Shown here: positions 1 through 7,590 of the stretch, one piece after another
Layout of the letters: each line of letters begins with the position of its first letter
Position numbering within the stretch: position 1 is the stretch's first letter
NCBI GenBank assembly: GCA_004298915.1
Contig: SCTE01000486.1
Location: 1-8,065, forward strand
Direction of reading: 5' to 3'
Source: Chloroflexota bacterium
GTDB taxonomy: Bacteria > Chloroflexota > Limnocylindria > Limnocylindrales > CSP1-4
Length of the DNA: 8,065 nt
Translations under genes and position numbers: made by a program
The notes under the pieces: model-generated
The model's database searches: none
The model's input: the letters and a program-made list of their open reading frames with translations, nothing else
Told to the model about the DNA's origin: nothing

Positions 1-26
1 GCCGCCGGATCGCCTTGCGGGATCAT
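1..26 (-). CDS. Possible start of the next operon gene, cut by the window edge (unidentified)
   Basis: An ATG at 26-24 on the minus strand opens a frame that runs off the window after eight full codons (MIPQGDPA). It lies 6 nt beyond the stop codon of the PIN-TRAM gene, a spacing typical of a co-transcribed neighbour. In several phyla the gene after yacL is ispD (MEP pathway cytidylyltransferase), but eight residues cannot show that, and no clear ribosome-binding site precedes the ATG. The true start could also lie outside the window. Confidence 0.25.
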
Positions 27-32
27 CGGGGC

Positions 33-1088
33 TCAGTCGCGGTGGAGCTGGGCGAACACCATCCGCCCGGCCACCGTCTGGAGGACGCGGGTCACGGATA
101 CGTCGAGCTCCTGGTCCATGAACCGTGCTCCGCCCTCGACGACGATCATCGTGCCGTCATCGAGGAAGGCGACCCCCTGGCCCGCCTCCTTGCCGGCCTG
201 GATCACCCGGACCCGGAGCTCCTCGCCGGGCAGGAGCGCCGGCTTGACGGCATTCGCCAGCGAGTTGACGTTGAGCACGCGAACCCCCTGGAGCTCGGCC
301 ACCCGGTTGAGGTTGAAGTCGTTGGTCAGGACGGCACGGCTGAAGTGCTTCGCGAGGGCGACGAGCTTGGCATCGACCTCGTCGACGTCGGGAACGTCGT
401 CATCGATGATGACCACCGGTGTCGGTGAATCCTTCTGCATGCGGGTGAGGATCTCGAGCCCTCGTCGCCCACGATTGCGCCGCAGGGTGTCCGAGCTGTC
501 GGCGATCTTCTGGACCTCGTCGAGGACGAAGCGCGGGACGACGAGGGTCCCGTAGAGGAACCCCGATTCGACGATCTCGGCGATCCGCCCGTCGATGATC
601 GCGCTGCTGTCGACGAGGATGTGGGGCGTTCCGGTCCGGGCGGTCGTCTCGGGATCCGGCCGCCGCACGAGCCCGATGGCCTCGGCCGCCACCAGCAGGT
701 CCTGTCGCTTGGCGACGGTCAGGCCGACCATGCCGAGCCCGAAGAACACCGATACGCCGACCGGGAGGTAGAGGCCGAGCGGCTTCGGGAATGACGACAA
801 CGGCGAACCCAGCAGGAGGCCCATGAGCAGGCCGATCAGGAGGCCGACGACGGCCGTGACGAACTCGGCCGTGGACATCGCCTGGACGCCCCGAACCAGG
901 CGCGTGGCCGGAACCACCGTCAGGTACGGGAACACGGAGAAGCCCAGGACGGCCCAGGCGACGAGCCAGGCGACGATGACGGCACCGGCACCGGGCACGT
1001 CACGGAAGGCATCGGGCTCCGAGGTCGCGGCGACGATGCCGATGAGCCCGCCGAGAGCGGCGCCGAGGATACGAATCGAGCGGATCAC
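33..1088 (-). CDS. Membrane-anchored PIN-TRAM domain protein, YacL family (putative RNase)
   Basis: The 351-residue protein has the YacL architecture. Four hydrophobic segments (about residues 5-21, 33-58, 76-94 and 106-125) form an N-terminal membrane module. A PIN nuclease domain (about 157-275) and a C-terminal TRAM domain (about 283-349) follow. PIN acidic residues are visible: D160 and D166 in ILVDSSAIIDGR, E191 in VLDEVQ, D239 in VDAKLVALA and D257 in LTNDFNL. PIN domains of this type are metal-dependent single-strand RNases, and TRAM is a small beta-barrel predicted to bind RNA, so a membrane-tethered RNA-processing role is inferred; the substrate is unknown. The start is GTG. It is chosen because the frame begins there and a TGCTAGGCT extended -10 ends 8 nt upstream, which predicts a leaderless transcript. 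It sits 61 bp downstream of radA, in the order clpC-radA-yacL seen in many bacteria. Length and domains look intact. Confidence 0.9.
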   Translation of the reverse strand: MIRSIRILGAALGGLIGIVAATSEPDAFRDVPGAGAVIVAWLVAWAVLGFSVFPYLTVVPATRLVRGVQAMSTAEFVTAVVGLLIGLLMGLLLGSPLSSFPKPLGLYLPVGVSVFFGLGMVGLTVAKRQDLLVAAEAIGLVRRPDPETTARTGTPHILVDSSAIIDGRIAEIVESGFLYGTLVVPRFVLDEVQKIADSSDTLRRNRGRRGLEILTRMQKDSPTPVVIIDDDVPDVDEVDAKLVALAKHFSRAVLTNDFNLNRVAELQGVRVLNVNSLANAVKPALLPGEELRVRVIQAGKEAGQGVAFLDDGTMIVVEGGARFMDQELDVSVTRVLQTVAGRMVFAQLHRD

Positions 1089-1096
1089 GGGTCGTC

Positions 1097-1105
1097 AGCC
1101 TAGCA
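1097..1105 (-). promoter_or_regulatory. Extended -10 promoter element of the PIN-TRAM gene
   Basis: The minus strand reads TGCTAGGCT, a TGn extension followed by a TAnnnT-type -10 (TAGGCT, 1102-1097). Transcription would begin about 7 nt downstream, near 1090, essentially at the GTG start codon at 1088. No convincing -35 hexamer is visible, which is compatible with an extended -10 promoter. The same GTGCTAG core precedes clpC and rpsA. Confidence 0.5.
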
Positions 1106-1149
1106 CCCGGTCCAACGTGGGCGCGAAGGAACTGCCGGCCGCGGCGCAG

Positions 1150-2601
1150 TCACGCCGGAGCTCGGTCCGGCCGGGCCTCGGGGCGCGCCGGCCGACCTTC
1201 GGAGCGATCGGCACCGAGCGCCACGACGAGGGCCTCGCGCAGGGTCGCGACACGGTGGATCCGGAGGCCGTCGATGTCCGCCATGGCCGCTCGGCTGTTT
1301 GCCGGAACCACCGCGCTCGTGAACCCGAGACGGATCGCCTCGCGCAGGCGCCGATCCAGTCCGGCAATGCCGCGCAGCTCGCCGAGCAGGCCGACTTCCC
1401 CGATCGCGACCAGGCCCGGACGGACTGGCGTGTCACGCAGCGAGCTCGCCAACGCGAGCGCCAGCGGCAGGTCCAGGCCGGGCTCGGCGACCTCGATCCC
1501 GCCGGCGAGGTTCGCGTAGACATCGTGCGTACCGAGCCCGATGCCGGCCTTGCGGGCCAGCACCGCGATGATCAGGGCAAGGCGGTTCGGATCGATCCCC
1601 GAGACGCGCCGCGCGGCCGTGCCGTAGCCCGCCGGGGCGACGAGCGCCTGCACCTCGACCAGCATGGGCCGCGTCCCCTCCATGGTCGCGGCGACGACGC
1701 TCCCCGGTGCCGGACCCTCGTGCTCGATGAGGAACGCTCGGGCCGGGTCGGCGACTTCGGTGAGGCCGCCCTCGCCGAGTTCGAACACGCCGATCTCATC
1801 GGTCGACCCGAACCGGTTCTTGGAGGCTCGGAGGACCCGGAGCACGCCGGCACGATCACCGCCCAGATCGAGGACGGCATCGACGAGATGTTCGAGGGTC
1901 TTCGGCCCGGCGATCGACCCATCCTTGGTCACGTGCCCGACGAGGATGACCGCGATGCCCTCGCCCTTCGCGAGGTCCATGAGCCGGAGTGCCGATTCGC
2001 GAACCTGGCCCACGCTGCCGGCCGGTCCATCGAGTTCCTCGACGGTGACCGTCTGGATCGAATCGACGATGACGAGGGACGGCCGCGTTGCGCGGGCGAG
2101 GTCGGTGATCCGGCCGATCTCGCCCTCGGCGAGGACGCTGATCGCGGCGCCGGTCGGTCCATCGACCAGGCCGAGCCGGGCCGCGCGCAGCCGGACCTGG
2201 GCGGCGCTCTCCTCGCCGGTGACGTACAGCACGGAGCGCGCCGGCACGTGACCCCGCGCGACACCGGCCGCTGCCTGGAGCAGCAGGGTTGACTTGCCGA
2301 CGCCCGGTTCGCCACCGAGGAGCACAAGGGAGCCCGGCACGAGGCCGCCACCGAGGACGCGATCGAGCTCGTCGATCCCGACGGGCAGGCGGTCGGCCGT
2401 CGGTGCCCCGACCTCGGACAGCGGCACGGCCGAGCCAACGGAAACCGCGGGTCGCGCGCCCGCTCGGTCGGCCCGCGAGGTGGGGCGCACGACCGTCTCG
2501 ACGAGCGTGTTCCAGCCATCGCAGTTCCGGCACTGGCCCTCCCAGCGCAGGAACGATTCGCCGCAGCTCTGGCAGACGTACCGGCTGCTGGCGCGGGCCA
2601 C
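1150..2601 (-). CDS. radA: DNA repair protein RadA (Sms)
   Basis: The 483-residue protein shows the full RadA layout. A C4 zinc finger lies at the N-terminus (C10, C13, C24, C27, in YVCQSCG and GQCRNCDGW). A RecA-like ATPase follows with Walker A GEPGVGKST (97-105), Walker B LVIVDS (176-181) and the RadA-specific KNRFG motif (261-265). A C-terminal Lon-protease-like domain spans about 305-460. RadA is a DnaB-type helicase and branch-migration factor that helps process recombination intermediates and, in transformable bacteria, incoming DNA. The Lon-like part is a DNA-binding scaffold, not a protease. The last 20 or so residues are an R/P/A-rich tail of low complexity. Its GTG start lies 4 nt after the clpC stop codon and has no clear Shine-Dalgarno sequence, so translational coupling to clpC is likely. 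Confidence 0.97.
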   Translation of the reverse strand: MARASSRYVCQSCGESFLRWEGQCRNCDGWNTLVETVVRPTSRADRAGARPAVSVGSAVPLSEVGAPTADRLPVGIDELDRVLGGGLVPGSLVLLGGEPGVGKSTLLLQAAAGVARGHVPARSVLYVTGEESAAQVRLRAARLGLVDGPTGAAISVLAEGEIGRITDLARATRPSLVIVDSIQTVTVEELDGPAGSVGQVRESALRLMDLAKGEGIAVILVGHVTKDGSIAGPKTLEHLVDAVLDLGGDRAGVLRVLRASKNRFGSTDEIGVFELGEGGLTEVADPARAFLIEHEGPAPGSVVAATMEGTRPMLVEVQALVAPAGYGTAARRVSGIDPNRLALIIAVLARKAGIGLGTHDVYANLAGGIEVAEPGLDLPLALALASSLRDTPVRPGLVAIGEVGLLGELRGIAGLDRRLREAIRLGFTSAVVPANSRAAMADIDGLRIHRVATLREALVVALGADRSEGRPARPEARPDRAPA

Positions 2602-2605
2602 GAGG

Positions 2606-5080
<2,475 letters not shown>

Positions 5081-5126
5081 CGGTTTCGAACGCCCGTTCC
5101 CCTTCTGCGCACCTGAGCGCGCCGCC

Positions 5127-5135
5127 ATCCTAGCA
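5127..5135 (-). promoter_or_regulatory. Extended -10 promoter element of clpC-radA
   Basis: The minus strand reads TGCTAGGAT. The -10 hexamer TAGGAT occupies 5132-5127 and is preceded by TGC. The predicted transcription start, near 5120, is downstream of the upstream in-frame ATG (5128), so the mRNA would contain only the ATG at 5080 and a leader of about 40 nt. No clear -35 is seen. The element partly overlaps an inverted repeat at 5132-5148. Confidence 0.5.
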
Positions 5136-5148
5136 CGCAGGCCGTGCT
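5132..5148. promoter_or_regulatory. Inverted repeat overlapping the clpC promoter (candidate operator)
   Basis: AGCACG, five bases (CAGGC), then CGTGCT: a perfect 6-bp inverted repeat covering the upstream edge of the clpC extended -10. A protein bound here would compete with RNA polymerase. It does not match CIRCE (HrcA), HAIR (HspR) or the CtsR heptad direct repeat, and the other two promoters with the same -10 core lack the second arm. Short palindromes arise by chance in GC-rich DNA, so this is tentative. Confidence 0.3.
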
Positions 5149-5219
5149 GCGCCGACGCATTTCACCTCGGTGGCGTTCCCGAGGGTCGGGCCGGGCATCC
5201 GCGGGTGGGCCGGGAATCG

Positions 5220-5246
5220 GACGACCCGCCACGTCGGCGGGTCGTC
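5220..5246 (-). terminator. Terminator-like hairpin downstream of rpsA
   Basis: Perfect 11-bp arms (GACGACCCGCC at 5220-5230 and GGCGGGTCGTC at 5236-5246) enclose a 5-nt loop. The hairpin begins 21 nt after the rpsA stop codon and lies before the clpC promoter, where a terminator is expected. No U-run follows the stem in the minus-strand transcript (CGATTCCC comes next), so it may terminate weakly, need Rho or NusG help, or protect the 3' end of the rpsA mRNA. Confidence 0.6.
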
Positions 5247-5267
5247 GGGGATCCTGCGAGGTTGTGG

Positions 5268-7391
5268 TCAGGCCTTGTCGGCTTCGTCCTCGGTTGCATC
5301 CTTGGCCGGTGCATCGGCCGCCGGCTCGTCCATCGCCGGCTCTTCGGCCGGGGCCTGCTCCATTGCCGACTCCTCGGCAGTGGCGGTCTCCGGTTCGGCG
5401 AGCGCAGCCTCCGGCTCCGGCTCCGGCTCCGGTGCCGGCGCGGGATCGGGTTCCTGCTCCGCGGCCGGAGCGGGCTCCGGCGCTGCCTCGGGCTCGGGCT
5501 CGGCCGGCGTCTCCGGCTCGGCGACGGTCTCCGGCTCCGCGGCGGCTTCCGCTTCGGGTGCTGCCTCGGCCTCGGGGGCGACCTCCGCGGCCGTGCCGGT
5601 CGCCGAGGGCTGGTCGGCCAGCTCGGCGGCGGCGAGCTGCTCCCGGACACCCGCGAAGGCGGCCGCGAGGGTGGTATCGATGCCGCCCTCGGGCTCCTGC
5701 ACGGCATCCGAGGCCGCGTAGCTCCGCTCGCGCTCGGCGCGCTCGGGACGCGGTCGCCGCTCGGCGCGCTGGGCTGGTGCCGGTGCCGCACCGGGCTCGG
5801 GCATCGTGCGGACGGGGGCTTCCTCGGCCTGCTTCAGGCTGAGGCCGAGGCGATGTCGCTCGGAATCGAGGCTGATGATCTTGAGCTTCAGGGCCTGGCC
5901 CTCGTGGACGACGTCCCCGGGGTGCGCAACCCGCTGGTGGCTCAGCTCGCTGATGTGAATCAGGCCCTCGAGGCCGTCCCGGACGCGAACGAACGCGCCG
6001 AAGTTGACGAGCTTCGTGACCGTGCCGTCGATGATGTCGCCGACATTGAAGTCTGCGACCGTCGAATGCCACGGATCGGGCTGCAGCCGTCGGATCGACA
6101 GGCTGATGCGCCCACGCTCGTGGTTGATGTCGATGACCTCGGCCTCGACCTCTTCGCCGACCTCGTAGCCCGCCTCGGGGTTGTTGACCTTGTTCCACGA
6201 GAGCTCGCTCTTGTGGACGAGGCCATCGATGCCGCCGAGGTCGATGAACACGCCGAACGGCGCAATGCTCCGAACGGTGCCGGTGACCTTCTGGCCGACC
6301 TGGAGGCTGCTGAACAGCTCGTCCCGCTTCTCGCGACGCTCCTCGTAGAGGGCGACCTTCTCGGACAGGATCAGGCGGTTCGCCTTGCGGTTGACCTCGA
6401 GGATCTTGAGCCGAAGCTTGCGGCCGACGAACGGCATAAGCTTCTCGGCGATCTCCTGGGCCGCATCGCGCGGCTGGTCGTTCTGGGGACGGCGCGGGAA
6501 GTCGACGATCTGGCTGATCGGGACGAAGCCGCGGATGCCACAATCGACGATGAGGCCGCCCTTGTTGTGGTCGATGACGGGTGCCTCGATGATGACGCCC
6601 GCCTCGAGCTGCTCCTGCATCGATCGCCACTTGCGCTCGAGCCCGGCGCGTCGCAGCGACAGGACGACGTGTCCCTCCGGCGACTCAGGCTGGAGGACAT
6701 AGACGAGGACCGTGTCGCCGATCGCGAGCGCCGGCTGGGATTCCCCGCCCCGGCCGAAGAGCTCGCGATTGCTGACGACGCCTTCGCTCTTGGCCCCGAT
6801 GTCGACGAGGATCTCGTCCTTGTCGATCCGGACGACCGTTCCGTCGACCACGTCGCCGTGCTTGAAGCTCTTGATGTCGGAATCCTGCTCGGCGAGGAGC
6901 TCCTCCATCGTCGTCGGCTCGGGGCCCAGGTCGCGCGCGGGCAGCGGATCGCTCTCGGCGGCAGGCGCATCGGCCAGCTCATCGTCGTCGACCGCGGCGG
7001 CCTCGCCCTGGGCGTCGTCCGCGTCGGAGGCCGAAGCCGGCTCGGCATCGGCGGCGGCCGGTGCTGAAGCCACTGCTGCGGGTTCGACGGCAGCCGACTC
7101 GGCCGCTTCGGGCGCGGGCTCGACAGGGGCCGCGACAGCGGCTGCTTCGGGCGCGGGAACCTCGGCGACTGCCTCGGGTTCCGATGCCGCGACAACCTCG
7201 GCGGGTGCCTCCGGTTGGGGGGCCGGCTTAGCGGAAGCCTCAGCGGCCTCCTCGACAACGATGGTGGCGGGATCGGCCACGGCGACAGGCGCCGCGTCGG
7301 TCTGCTCGGGGGCCGGGGCCGCGGCGTCTGCCTCGGCCGGCGGCGTCGTCCCGCCCTGCTGCTCTTCGGTCAATTCGATGATCTCCTGCAT
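5268..7391 (-). CDS. rpsA: 30S ribosomal protein S1 with long acidic low-complexity N- and C-terminal extensions
   Basis: A 707-residue protein with four S1 RNA-binding domains at about 177-247, 263-343, 363-435 and 448-521. Domains 3 and 4 are the most canonical (FGVFIDLGG..GLVHKSELSW and FGAFVRVRDGLEGLIHISELS). S1 binds mRNA at the 30S subunit and assists initiation on structured or weak-SD messages. Residues 1-170 are Ala/Pro/Glu/Asp-rich with only two basic residues (K55, R153). The C-terminus has an Arg-rich linker (542-556), a predicted helix (571-590) and an acidic tail (591-707) with only K697 and K706 basic. The ATG at 7391 is chosen because GGCGGGA lies 7 nt upstream, downstream of a long leader. 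The next in-frame ATG (6908, MEELLAEQD) would give a conventionally sized N-terminus but has no visible ribosome-binding site. It is divergent from the glycosylase gene and forms its own transcription unit. Confidence 0.93.
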   Translation of the reverse strand: MQEIIELTEEQQGGTTPPAEADAAAPAPEQTDAAPVAVADPATIVVEEAAEASAKPAPQPEAPAEVVAASEPEAVAEVPAPEAAAVAAPVEPAPEAAESAAVEPAAVASAPAAADAEPASASDADDAQGEAAAVDDDELADAPAAESDPLPARDLGPEPTTMEELLAEQDSDIKSFKHGDVVDGTVVRIDKDEILVDIGAKSEGVVSNRELFGRGGESQPALAIGDTVLVYVLQPESPEGHVVLSLRRAGLERKWRSMQEQLEAGVIIEAPVIDHNKGGLIVDCGIRGFVPISQIVDFPRRPQNDQPRDAAQEIAEKLMPFVGRKLRLKILEVNRKANRLILSEKVALYEERREKRDELFSSLQVGQKVTGTVRSIAPFGVFIDLGGIDGLVHKSELSWNKVNNPEAGYEVGEEVEAEVIDINHERGRISLSIRRLQPDPWHSTVADFNVGDIIDGTVTKLVNFGAFVRVRDGLEGLIHISELSHQRVAHPGDVVHEGQALKLKIISLDSERHRLGLSLKQAEEAPVRTMPEPGAAPAPAQRAERRPRPERAERERSYAASDAVQEPEGGIDTTLAAAFAGVREQLAAAELADQPSATGTAAEVAPEAEAAPEAEAAAEPETVAEPETPAEPEPEAAPEPAPAAEQEPDPAPAPEPEPEPEAALAEPETATAEESAMEQAPAEEPAMDEPAADAPAKDATEDEADKA
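5411..5428 (-). repeat. Hexanucleotide tandem repeat in the S1 C-terminal tail
   Basis: Three exact tandem copies of CCGGCT (plus strand) lie within the acidic tail of rpsA and encode part of its EPEPEPE run. The unit is a multiple of three, so copy-number changes would keep the frame. It is probably a product of slippage in low-complexity coding DNA. Confidence 0.7.
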
Positions 7392-7411
7392 TCCAATGTC
7401 CCGCCGGGAAT
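7390..7411 (-). promoter_or_regulatory. Possible RNA hairpin enclosing the rpsA ribosome-binding site
   Basis: In the rpsA mRNA, ATTCC (7411-7407) can pair with GGAAT (7394-7390). The second arm includes the first two bases of the AUG, and the loop holds the GGCGGGA Shine-Dalgarno candidate (7405-7399). An alternative TCCC/GGGA pairing would instead place the SD in a stem. A 5-bp arm alone is weak, so this is suggestive only. Confidence 0.25.
7399..7405 (-). promoter_or_regulatory. Candidate ribosome-binding site of rpsA
   Basis: GGCGGGA ends 7 nt before the ATG at 7391. It is an imperfect match to GGAGG but is well spaced, and it is the main reason for preferring this start over the in-frame ATG at 6908. 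Confidence 0.45.
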
Positions 7412-7413
7412 CA

Positions 7414-7445
7414 AGAACGGCCTGAGCAGCGCTCAGGCCGGTTCT
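7414..7445 (-). promoter_or_regulatory. Strong hairpin in the rpsA 5' leader
   Basis: Ten contiguous base pairs (CGGCCTGAGC at 7418-7427 with GCTCAGGCCG at 7431-7440) close a 3-nt loop. They extend by four more pairs (AGAA 7414-7417 with TTCT 7442-7445) across one bulged base at 7441. The stem ends 8 nt upstream of the candidate ribosome-binding site. In the minus-strand transcript the stem is followed by TGATTCCC, with only a weak U content. Because rpsA is commonly autoregulated by its product, a leader regulatory role or an attenuator is plausible. It cannot be a terminator for an upstream gene, since the flanking genes diverge. Confidence 0.6.
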
Positions 7446-7550
7446 GGCTGGCGATCAAGTGGTCCGTGGATGATGTGCCGCGGTCCGCTCCTTCGACATC
7501 GAAATCGGTTTGAACGTGCTCTTCAGCTTTCCTGCCCGTAGGGCCACGGG

Positions 7551-7580
7551 AGTCTAGCACACGGCTCTCCGCCGCTACAA
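7551..7580 (-). promoter_or_regulatory. rpsA promoter (extended -10 with weak -35)
   Basis: The minus strand carries TGCTAGACT (7559-7551; -10 hexamer TAGACT at 7556-7551). Eighteen bases upstream is TTGTAG (7580-7575), which keeps the TTG of the -35 consensus. Transcription would start near 7544, giving a leader of about 150 nt. The -35 overlaps the -10 proposed for the divergent glycosylase gene. Confidence 0.5.
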
Positions 7581-7581
7581 T
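7576..7581 (+). promoter_or_regulatory. Candidate -10 box of the glycosylase gene
   Basis: TACAAT is a five-of-six match to TATAAT and stands out in this GC-rich DNA. It ends 9 nt before the GTG start at 7591, so transcription would begin at or just before the start codon (leaderless mRNA). There is no recognisable Shine-Dalgarno and no good -35. Confidence 0.45.
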
Positions 7582-7590
7582 CTCGCGAAC

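Larger units (their letters stand above)
5129..5267. other. Intergenic region between rpsA and clpC
   Basis: This 139-bp gap holds the rpsA 3' hairpin on the right and the clpC promoter with its inverted repeat on the left. Between them lie a 6-bp inverted repeat (CCTCGG 5165-5170, CCGAGG 5179-5184) and two copies of GGGCCGGG (5188-5195 and 5207-5214, 19 nt apart start to start). No CtsR, HrcA or HspR consensus site was recognised here, and no coding frame is convincing. Confidence 0.5.

Noticed and set aside
5132..5148. CIRCE element (HrcA site) at clpC
   Set aside because: The AGCAC/GTGCT arms resemble the CIRCE core, but the spacing between them is 7 bases where CIRCE needs 13, and the outer bases do not match.
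5165..5184. CCTCGG/CCGAGG inverted repeat as a terminator or operator
   Set aside because: Only six pairs with an 8-nt loop and no U-run; it is weaker than the adjacent 11-bp hairpin and has no match to a known site.
6906..6908. ATG at 6908 as the true rpsA start
   Set aside because: It would give a normal-length S1, but no ribosome-binding site or promoter is visible near it, and the frame stays open with coherent composition up to 7391, where both signals are found. It is not fully excluded.
7535..7550. CCCGT/ACGGG hairpin next to the rpsA -10
   Set aside because: The predicted transcription start (about 7544) falls inside it, so the RNA would not contain the whole stem. Five GC-rich pairs are easily found by chance here.
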